Positions 48,001 to 60,000 of a DNA stretch of 64,000 nt are shown here, in pieces; within the stretch, counting starts at the first letter, position 1, and each line of letters opens with the position of its first letter. The notes under the pieces are model-generated. The model was not told the origin of the DNA and did no database searches. It was given only the letters and a program-made list of their open reading frames with translations. Both the position numbers and the translations under genes were made by a program. This DNA comes from Arenicola marina (taxonomy: Eukaryota > Annelida > Polychaeta > Arenicolidae), in contig OZ025249.1 of NCBI GenBank assembly GCA_964019135.1, positions 11,954,039-12,018,038 on the forward strand, read 5' to 3'.

Positions 48001-51000
48001 GCTTGATCCTGTCCTACGATATGATACCAGCGACACAGGGCGGTCTTCAGTATCACTTACTTCCTGTCCTACGATATGATACCAGCGACACAGGGCGGTC
48101 TTCAGTATCACTTACTTCCTGTCCTACGATATGATACCAGCGACACAGGGCGGTCTTCAGTATCACTTACTTCCTGTCCTACGATATGATACCAGCGACA
48201 CAGGGCGGTCTTCAGTATCACTTACTTCTTTAGTTTCTCCCGCTTCTTCTCCTCATTGTTCTCCCGCTTCTTCTCCTCATTGTTCCCAGCGCTAGATAGA
48301 TTCGCACCAGTCTTCAACTCGTAGAACTTGGGCTTCTGCGCAGGCGCAGGAGCCGCCTCACTCCTCACCCGACCATGTTTCTGCTCCTCTCTGATGCTCC
48401 TGCAAGGAAGTCGTTTTTATGGAATTATAACTACAACTCATGTATTCACTTCTCTATATAAAAAGATACTTTTGAAACGGAAGTAAAGCAGATCGTATAC
48501 CGATTACTTCTTATATTAGGTTATATTATTTTGTACATGCATAACGAGATTGACTATTTTTGAGAAACAACACGGGTGCAATCACTTAATCGATTGGATG
48601 TCCCTTTATATGTTCAACAGTCCCACAAATAACATGCACGCCCGAGGCCGCATTACAACCATCAAGCATAAGGTTATTGGTAATAAATGTGATGACTGTA
48701 GAAGGCTCTGCTAAATTGGTTAAAATTAGATTGTTCAGATATAACGCAAAACTTGACAAATGGAACAGGACAATCAATATCACACAAACATAAGTCCATC
48801 GTCTTGCGCCAGCCAATCAGCGAGGTTTATGTTACTCTCCTGTAACATATATTTATCACGTGTCCTTTTTATATTCTATAATATATTTTAGATGGTCGCG
48901 ATATATGTTAACCCATGCAACAGGAAAGTGACTGGTAAAATAGTGACGAATCGGGTGCTTTCTCGGAGTGACGGATGCTAAACGATTAATATAAATGTTC
49001 TCGGTAATCGGCAAGTTGACTGACTTGTGTTGTTTCTTCATCTCCTGCGTCCAGGCGCGGTCGTCATCCGAGCTGCTATCACTGGACATGTCGTCCACGT
49101 CAGCCCCGGAGTCTCCGCCCTCGTCGCTGGAAGCCCCCTCCTGCAAACACAGAGCACCGACCAATCAGCAATAAGGTGTACACATGTAATTGTATAGTTA
49201 GTGTTTAATTCATAGATTTACTCAACAAGAAAACCTAAATATATCCTGCGGAGACTGTCATGAATGATAACCACAAGAAAACTGACATGGGTCCCGTGGA
49301 AGACTTCATAAAGATGCGTCAACAAAGAAAACTACATGGATCTCGTGGAAGATCTAGTGAGAAGCTTTCATAAGGATGCACCAACAAGAAAACCTACATG
49401 GATTTTCTTGAAACTTTCACGCAGAGACATCATCAAGAAAACCTAAAGGCTCTTAAGGAAGCTTTCACACAGATGCATCACTATTAGGCGTGGTCCCTCT
49501 AAGCCACTGACCTGGACTTCGTGGAAGCGTTCCTTGAGAAAGGCGTGGTCCTTGGCCTTCTTGGCGCGGTCCTTGTCCATCTTGGTGATGAGCGGGTTGA
49601 GCATGCGGTAGTTATCGCTCTCCGTGTCCACCTGGAAGGCGGGGTCCTCGAACATCTTGGCGAATCGGTCGTCCTTCAGCGGGTTGGCCATCGGCTTCTG
49701 TGGGGCGACCAGACCAGACACCGAGTCACAACCAGAACACCCTTCCTAGCCCCTCCTCAGTCACAACCAGTAGACCCTCCTCAGCCCCTTCTTAGTCACA
49801 ACCAGTACACCCTCCTCAGCCCCTTCTCAGTCACAACCAGTACACCCTCCTCAGCCCCTTCTCAGTCACAACCAGTACACCCTCCTCAGTCACAACCAGT
49901 ACACCCTCCTCAGCCCCTTCTCAGTCACAACCAGAACACCCTCCTCAGCCCCTCCTCAGTCACAACCAGTAGACCCTCCTCAGCCCCTTCTCAGTCACAA
50001 CCAGAACACCCTTCTCAGCCCCTTCTTAGTCACAACCAGAACACCCTCCTCAGCCCCTCCTCAGTCACAACCAGAACACCCTTCTCAGCCCCTCCTCAGT
50101 CACAACCAGAACACCCTCCTCAGCCCCAACCAGAACACCCTCCTCAGCCCCTTCTCAGTCACAACCAGTACACCCTCCTCAGCCCCTTTTCAGTCACAAC
50201 CAGAACACCCTTCTCAGCCCCTTCTCAGTCACAACCAGTACACCCTCCTCAGCCCCTCCTCAGTCACAACCAGTAGACCCTCCTCAGCCCCTTCTCAGTC
50301 ACAACCAGAACACCCTTCTCAGCCCCTTCTCAGTCACAACCAGAACACCCTCCTCAGCCCCTTCTCAGTCACAACCAGAACACCCTCCTCAGCCCCTTCT
50401 CAGTCACAACCAGAACACCCTCCTCAGCCCCTTCTCAGTCACAACCAGTACACCCTTCCTAGCCCCTTCTCAGTCACAACCAGAACACCCTCCTCAGCCC
50501 CTTCTCAGTCACAACCAGAACACCCTCCTCAGCCCCTCCTCAGTCACAACCAGTAGACCCTCCTCAGCCCCTTCTCAGTCACAACCAGTACACCCTCCTC
50601 GGCCACAACCAGTACACCCTCCTCAGCCCCTTCTCAGTCACAACCAGAACACCCTCCTCATCCCCTCCTCAGTCACAACCAGAACACCCTTCCTAGCCCC
50701 TCCTCAGTCACAACCAGAACACCCTCCTCAGCCCCTTCTCAGTCACAACCAGAACACCCTCCTCAGCCCCTTCTCAGTCACAACCAGAACACCCTCCTCA
50801 GCCCCTCCTCAGTCACAACCAGTAGACCCTCCTCAGCCCCTTCTCAGTCACAACCAGTACACCCTCCTCAGCCACAACCAGTACACCCTCCTCAGCCCCT
50901 TCTCAGTCACAACCAGAACACCCTCCTCAGCCCCTCCTCAGTCACAACCAGAACACCCTTCCTAGCCCCTCCTCAGTCACAACCAGAACACCCTCCTCAG

Positions 51001-54000
51001 CCCCTTCTCAGTCACAACCATAACACCCTCCTCAGCCCCTTCTCAGTCACAACCAGTACACCCTCCTCAGCCCCTTCTCAGTCACAACCAGAACACCCTC
51101 CTCAGCCCCTTCTCAGTCACAACCAGAACACCCTCCTCAGCCCCTTCTCAGTCACAACCAGTACACCCTCCTCAGCCACAACCAGTACACCCTCCTCAGC
51201 CCCTTCTCAGTCACAACCAGTACACCCTCCTCAGTCCATCCTCAGTCACAACGAGTACACCCTCGTCACAGTAAACGGCAGCCCGTAAAAGTATAAATGT
51301 TACGTATAAATCGACTACGTCACACAACAATACGATTGTCTTCCGGTTGTCTTCAGATCATCATCCTCTTATGACGTCACACAACAATACCTTTTTCTTC
51401 TTGTCAGCCTCTTATGACGTCACACAACAATACCTTTTTCTTCTTGTCAGCCTCTTATGACGTCACAAAACAATACCATTGTCTTCTGGTTATCCGCTTA
51501 TGACCTCACACAACAATACCTTTTTCTTCTTGTCAGCCTCTTATGACGTTACAAAACAAGACCATTGTCTTCTGGTCTTTATCTTACGACATCACATAAC
51601 AGTGCCATTGTCTTCTGGTCATCATCCTCTTATGACGTCACACAACAATACCTTTGTCTGCTGGTCACCCTCCTCTTATGACGTCACACAACAATACCTT
51701 TATCTTCTGGTCAGCCTCCTCTTATGACGTCACACAACAATACCTTTGTCTTCTGGTCAGCCTCGTCTTCATCTTGCTCCATCAACTTCTCCGCCAGAGT
51801 ACGGTTGACCCTCGGAAGTTTCTGGAGCACAATACATCCAGAGTTCGGTCTATATTGCCTGATAGTTAACTTTATTGATTACCATTAGTTTTTCTTTCGG
51901 CACTCTACATCTCGACATTTAGTTTGGGATTACTTAGTTTATGTTATAAATTTGTACAAACATCACAAATGGCAAATATACTCAGTTTCTGGTACGTATT
52001 TCAAAACATCACAAATGGCAAATATACTCAGTTCCTGGTACGTTGTACAAAATATCACAAATGGCAAATATACTCACTTCCAGGTACGGAAGTAATTCAT
52101 AACGTATTGATTTATGCCGTGAAGTACAGTTCAGTAACAACACTACGGTGGCAGGCGTCTCACCTTGACCTTGACCCTGTTGGCACGCTCCTGGTCTAGT
52201 TTCTCCCTGATCTTGTTCCGTTTGTACTCCTCATAGGCGAACGGCTCAGCGATAGACTTGGCCTGGGGGGGAGGGGGGGTAAGTCATAAACCATATAAAT
52301 AAACCGCCCAACAGTTCAGCTATAGACTTGGCCTGGTTGCCATACACATATCATTAAATGGTCCAACACCTCAGCTGTAGACTTGGCCTGGGGGTCAGTC
52401 ATAAAACATACCAATAAAAGACAGGGGGTCAATGATAATAAACATATAAATATTAGAGTAAACGGCTCCCAAGACGGCTGTAGACCTGGTTTCGGAAGTC
52501 ACACGCGATTCCGATATTACCTTGTTGTAGAGGCGGATGTCCATGAAGTAGCCGTGCATGTAAGCCCGCAGCAGACTGGACCCCACCAGGTGGGCCAAAC
52601 CTAGCGACTCCAGCTCCGTCCGCGTGATGAACTTGTAGTCATCGTAAACTGAAACACACACACATGCACGCTCAGTCAGGTAACCTGTTGTCAGAATACA
52701 CTGAAAGATAGACAGCCCAGTCGTACAACTTGTCGTCAGAGTATACTGAAACACACATCCTCTCAGTCGGACAATTTATAATTTTCGTAAACTGAAACAC
52801 ACACCTGCCAAGCCAGTTACTTTGCAGTCATCTTAACTTAAGAAAGTCATCTTAAATTGCGAGACAATCTCCGGGCCTCTCCCGGGACATACTCCCTCAC
52901 CCGCCCGAACGGCGCCAGGCGTTGCACTCACCAGATGGCGCTGGGTTCTCCTCCAGCTCCTCAGTCAGACTGTCCAGGAAGGCTGACCATCGTGGGGCGG
53001 GACCCAAGGTCTAAAGCCAAAGACAACGCCGGCATTCCCCAATCAAATATACAAAATTGGTCTCCACCTTGCATACACCTGATGATTATTAAGTAAGATT
53101 CATACGTATCCGCAGAGATACAGGGACAAAAAGCATTTTGCTCAATTTTTTGCGACAACTATTTTGTTTGAATGAAACATAATGAGGTCATAGGTCAATC
53201 ATGCATTAATATTTTTTAAACTACATCTTCCGTTTATAGATGTTGGCTTTAGAACCTAAAAGCCAGTTTCGTGACTGCCATTAATAGTATATTCTACACT
53301 CAAAGGTCTACATAATTACAGAACAGATCATTAAATCATTGGCTGTAAAATAACTGGACTGTATAAACAGTCGTCCCAGTGCACTGACCGGGATGTAGTA
53401 GGAGAGGATCTTGGGAGCCTCATTGGCCATAAATAACAGTCCGGAGTTTGGAAAGACGCAGAGGTCGTTCAGCTCTGTGCCTGGTTCAATGGAGGTGAAC
53501 GGCTTGCCCTGGAACACGCACAAAAAACAAGGTCACGGTCACAGCTAACATCTCACATAGCTGCAGCTGGGGCAGCCATATTTTGTGTGAAGGCAGCAAT
53601 ACAATGCACACATACAGACGAGGCGAGATGTGAATAATGCTAGGAAAGCCTTGATATACAGATAACAGCTTCTTGGTATCACATATACAAGGGTGTATCC
53701 AACAGCGGTCGTGGGTTCTAGTCAACTGCTAGTGAATACACTTCTTATCACCCAATTTAGAACACATTTCCTATACAAAAACATGGTCTGCTAAAGCAAG
53801 TTACCGGTAACTTATCAAACAATATTGTTAGGTCCCAGTCGATGTATAAGAGAAAAAAGACAAACTTCATTTTAGAATCTGAAGCATTTAACTCGGTCTG
53901 GAACAGTCTGATTAACTGATTGTTTAGATTCCGGAGACGGCCCAGTGTAGCCTTCATGTGCACAAAAGTGGCCTAAAACAAACAAATAAAAAAAAATTTA

Positions 54001-57000
54001 GACTCCGGAGGCGCCGTCAGCGGCCGCCTGTGGACCATGGATCCAGACTAACCGTTTCCCTGTCCCACATCTTCAGGATCCTGGTGTCCATGGAGAGGAC
54101 CAACCCCTGAGCCTCGTGAAACTGAACGTTCCGGATCGGGAGTCCGTAGTTGTGGTCCTTCATGAGCAGAGGTTTGTCCGAGCGCAAGTCGTACAGCAAG
54201 ACCTACAACAAAACGGTAGAGAGAGAAAGGGTTAATAGTCCGTAGTTGTGGTCCTTCATGACCATGACGCGAGCTGTTTTACAAAGTCGTGCTTCAGATT
54301 GGCCTGATGGCATAGCGTTTACAACGGAATAGCGTGCACTACCAATCTTGGCCTATTATGCTTACTTTGTCAGGGAGAACATTTTCAAAGAACTCATTGT
54401 CAACAAAAGAACTGCCCATCCCACCCATTGTTGGGACTCACCTGGCCTGTGCTCATCCCAACTGCCAGTTGAAGTCCATCCCTGTACCTGAGCGACGTCA
54501 CCTCGGGAACGCCTTCAAGTCTGTATTAAAACAACAGTAACATACCATAAACAATACCAGGGCTGAAATAATAGAGGAAGAGGTATACATCCTGGCAATA
54601 TCGATTTAAATGAGACAGGACACCCCATAAAATACTTCAATAACAATCTTGCATCTGGGGCTAAATAGCAAAGCGACTCATTGGAGAAATTTCAGATATC
54701 TGTCCTGTTTGATCACAGCTTCAGACATACAGTCCGTAGCCTTCCAGATTAATTAGCAGTTCCTGTTCACTCCCTCTGGTAGAGACGCGCTAAAACTTTC
54801 GCTGGCCTCTCGTCAAAGAGTGAAATAATGTATGCTCCCCAAGCCGGTAGCCGATACTGCAGGACAACCGAGCAAACAGAGTTGCATTCTGAGAAGGAAC
54901 GTCCTGTTGAAACACCTACAATGTCTCGCGCCCGAAACTCAAACCTTTTACTTATCATCATTAAGTTCTCCAAAGGCCAAAAGTGATATAGACTATATAT
55001 ATATACTATATATAGACCAATACCACATTTATGGTATAGGCTGATTTTTCATAGAGAAAACCAAAGGAAGAGCTGCTTTATCAATTATTTCAAAAACATT
55101 TTACCAGAATATATAGTACTTTAAACATAATATAAATTATCACAACAAGTTTGTCACCTTGCAGCACGCCTCTATAATCGCGCATCGAGGTACTCGATAA
55201 GAACACCATCCGATTCCATCCAAACTTAAAGAAGTTTCAGATATCTGTCCATGTTTGATCATATTTTCTGTGTCCCAGGGAAGTACCTTCCAGATTGAAG
55301 CAGTCACTGTCGACTCAGTGTGTTGCAGAAGTATTGTAACTACTAATACTAGTTTCGTTTTGAGCCACTTAATGTACACATATTCTAGAGGCAACAGACT
55401 CAACTTCAAGTCTGCTGCACTTAACAGAAATGAATTCTGGGAAGGACCGCACTGCTGAAGCCTTGAGAAGGTTTCAGGACAGAAAATCAAACCTTTTACT
55501 TATCATCATTAAACTCTCTATGCGTCAGATAGAATCGTATAGTCATCATTCACCTAGACGTAAACCATGTTCGCCAAGGATGGATGAATGGTTGTTGTTT
55601 TATGTCATCCTGGAGGGGATTAAGGCTATACTGGGACCAGTATCAACCATACAGGGTAGAATTCCTGAGCGAGAAGCGCCAGTACTTACTCCGTCTCCTG
55701 CATAAAGCTGTTGAGGGTGCAGTCCAGTCGGCCCACTCGACTCCTACTGCGGGGATCCCAACACTCAAGGTGACCCTGACCAGTAAGAGACGCCAAGGAG
55801 AAGCAGCACAAATTATGGTATATGTCACAGAGCTCGTCTCAGTTTAAACTTGTAGGCTTCAATGGCCAGATTCCATGAACTTATAAATAATATGAAACTA
55901 TGAAACGCTAGTTACTTTAGAGATTTTATCCCGTTAATACTGAATTTAGTCCTATTTACCAAACAAGAATCACTGAATGGAATACAATCAGACAATATCA
56001 GTCCTATTTTACCTCGGCTGTACCGCAGGCAAACAGGTGATGCACTGGGTTGAACTGGCAGCAATTGATTTCCCTAGGCAATGAAAATAAAAATCCAATT
56101 AATGTCTGGTAGGGGCTAAAACTCAAGGCTTTATTCCTTCTCTGCATGTATAATCTGACAACTTGCCTTACATCTTAGTTACTTCTGTACATCCCTACAG
56201 GATATGCGGGATATTTAACATCCCAAAATCACTGTCGCATATTGTCTTAGCACAAAAACAACTTTAAAAGTCCAGGTCCAAAGAGACTGACAATATATCA
56301 ATCCTAATATATTACGCCATCAAAATATAATACCTGTTAATTATTATTCGGGAGCACTGTTATATATATTGGCCATTATCCCATATGATGCGTTAAAACA
56401 TGAAACATAGTCAGATACGATCATTCGACGTTTCGTAGCGTAAATGTAGGTGCCCCTTTAAAGAGCTCGTGCTCTGTAAGCACAAAACAGGCAATTACCG
56501 GTACACCACTTCGTTGGATGTGTAATTCCGTTACAAAACTATGAGCCACATAATTTGCACAACCACCCAGATTGTTTCAACCTTTACTCTTCTGTGGGTA
56601 TATTATGTTAATTTTACAAATTAATTTACCCAGCAGCTGGCCTTCAACAATTACATGGAAAAAGATATCATTGCGAATCTTACCGAGAGTTAGTTTTCAG
56701 CGAATTTAAAAATCGCCCTTGCTCAAGGTTCAACCTATAGATTTCCGAACTGAAAAATAATACATGGAGATGTAATGAGAAATCAAGCATCCAAAGCAAT
56801 ACAGGTACCCGGTATAAGGAATTTAAGTGCATGTAAAGAGAACCATACAATTTGACCAGTTTACATCTGCCTGTAGTTAGAAAGACATGGTCAGTTTCTA
56901 ACGTTCTTGTACGCTTCACAAGCCTACCTGGCTCCTACAAAGTACATATCACAGGACGGCGTGTGGTAAGCCATGTCGCGGCCATATTTGGGGATTCGGG

Positions 57001-60000
57001 TGCGGTAATAACGGCCATGCTGAGCGTGAAACTCGACGTATCGATCACATTGCAGCAGCACAAACTGACAGAAACGGAAATCAAAATCAATTAAACACAC
57101 AAGTGAAATCACAGACAACTGTTCATACAATATAAGGACTTGGTGATACAAGTTGCATGCCAAATTAGTCACATGTACATGTATTGATTTATCTTTAGTG
57201 ACACAAATATATTCTCATCTCTCAAATATCAAATACTGGTTGAACAACATCAAATTAATGGGAGTTTTGTTCATAAAAAACTATCAATTACGGAAACAGC
57301 TCCCATTCTATATCATTTGTAATAATATCAAGTAATCAATAGCCGAGAGTTAACCATAATTACATAAGGAGAAGTTGTATATCCTGCACTATCCACTAAT
57401 AATCTGGCTACCTATGATCTCCAGCATATCATACCTTTGAATAATCTTCTGACAACACATGCAACTTGACAATTTCCGAATCAACACATCTTTCAAACTT
57501 AAGAGACAACTGGTTAACGTCGTAGCACCTTAATCTTGGCTTGTAGACACCTAAAACAGCACAAATATAGAACGTTTCAGATGTAAAATATACCATGTAA
57601 TGCTAGAAGCAATCTTATGCTAACATATACCAAGGTTCGAAATTAAGTTACCTATAACTCATTCTTAACTGATTTGACTCTGAAGTCAATCTTGCAGCCC
57701 AAGAATAGAATAATGTGCTCCGTAAGCGTTGCTCAATACTTTCACCACAGTGCAAAATTTTCATTTAAGACTGTTTTTGTTATGAATGTATGGCTCAGTT
57801 TGTTCAGCAAAAACATCTTCCATTTTAAAATAGTTTTTTTTTTAGGCTGAACATGAACAGTCCATTGGACACATATACCGGTATTGGTTGATGCAAAAGT
57901 TGTGGAAGCATTTACAAACCACAAATAAATAAACTTTTACATGCCATAAACTCTTACCAGTGGCATAGATGTACTGTAAATCAGGAGAAACTGTCACACA
58001 GTTGCTCACAATTGGCATCTCAAAGTCTTGAATCAGTTCAATTCGTCGTCGAATATCTGAGCAAATAAATGAGATGTTGTACCCTATGTCGTAATATCTA
58101 TTAATGAGCGAATGTAAATGTATGATATGACCTAATTGGGTCCACTAGATGTGCAAATAAATTATATACATATAATGTGCCAGTAGTCCATGTAAGCTAT
58201 TGATATACTACCAGGTACAATAATGTAATAATAATTCTCCAAGGTTATCATATGCCATAATTTAGTCCTGAATACTAATTTTTAGTGAAGACCTGCCATA
58301 ATAAGAAATCTTTTAATAAGAAACCTGGAAATAGTTTTAATGAGGCAGTATTAGTGTAACAAAAGTAACTAGTACCATCATTGTATAATATTTTTCATAC
58401 AGGGGGATTACCTATATCAGTTTTCTGCAAAGTTCTTCTTTTTCTATCTGTCAGCCACTGCAATGCAAGAGACATTTCTGTTAGAGTACAGATATCTAAA
58501 AAAAAAAAATTGCATCTCAGGCAGAGCGAAATAATTTAATAAATGAATTAATAAGTAGTACTTAGGCTACTTGTGCTAATGCATAGGCTAATAATCTGAA
58601 TCTACAGGTTGTGAAGCCTTGGTTGAATGCAATGTAAACCTCAGTCCTTAATTTTGCTCTCTAATAAGCCCATATTGTCATTGTCCTACCGTAATTGCCT
58701 TTTTTATAAGTTGTAACTTTTTTCTTTTTTCTGAGGGGTGGGATTTATACACTGGTGCAACTTTCTTGTCTCCCATAACCCCTCTCCACCATCTAGCATT
58801 TCTGTCAGGCGGCGTAAAATCACACAGGGGGGGGGTGATTACTTCTGGCAAATGACGGAATATTATAAATGAAACAAGAGATGACAAAAACGGTCTGGAT
58901 TACAAGAAAACTTCCAACCAAGAAATGAACCTACAAGGAAAGTCATAAAAGCTTCAGAAACCTAGAGGAGCATATTGACAGGCAGGTACTACATATTTAT
59001 TCTGTAATGATGTGTAATTTGAGTAACAGGGTAAGTATGAGTAAGACTGCAAGTTGTAGCTCTGGTTAACTGCCTAGTTCTCTCCCTTGCTCTGTTTACA
59101 AATGTGGCCAGACAGGCCTACTTTTTTGGGGGTATAACAGTGCTAATGTGAAATTAGTTGGACGCGAATTGGTTGTAGCTTTTATTGAAATGTGAATAAT
59201 CATAGTGCTTATATATTTTATATGTTGATGCGCAGCCACAGTGATATAAGTGAAAAATCTGTTTGTTTGGTAGAATTTGATAGCTAAACCCTGCTAAAAT
59301 TTAGTGCAAGCCTGTGAGTGATGAAGTGGCCTGTCATAAGCTGGAACCTAGGCCTTGCTACTACCTAGCCAGGGTCCTGTAGGGCAGCCTGCAAATCTTT
59401 AGCGATTTGAAATCCATCCATTTCAATTTGCCTAGTATCAATTTGTGGGTGAATACCACATCCAATACTTACTTATATTTTAATACCTTAGACTATCTAC
59501 TTACCTACTGTTCATATCTTTACAGAGCTGCTGATGCCCACAATACTGGCAATATTCTGTACTTCATTTGTAACATGTTCGTAGCCATTGGAAATGACAA
59601 CTGGCAAATTCAGGTGGCTCTACAGGGTGGAAGTAGCAAATTAGCAAGTTTTACTGGTCTACAGCTTCCGCCCTGTAGTGCCATCTGTTGACAAATTTGC
59701 TACTTGTCACTAGATAGTTTAAGAGAATGCTATGCAGAATGGCCGAACGGCTTAAGGGCCGAGTCGCTCTCACCACCCCCTACCATAGGTGGAGGGGGGT
59801 GGGAAGGGGTTGGTCGAGCCACGAGGGGCTTAGTCTCGCCACTGTCTCGCCAGAGTGACCCTGAGGATATTGTGGAGTTGTTTTCTATGGTTTTTGTTGG
59901 TGTGATTGCTTGGTAATTAGGCAGCGAAAGAGAACTGAAACTTGACAACAAATTTATTAAACTTAAAATGACCCCCAGTGCTACTACTACGAAACCACTA

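Noticed and set aside
46215-48134. 613-codon frames on both strands with 18-residue repeats
   Set aside because: Result of the 54-bp period in NOL10 intron 18. Reading on from exon 18 into the intron meets a stop in the gtaagt itself.
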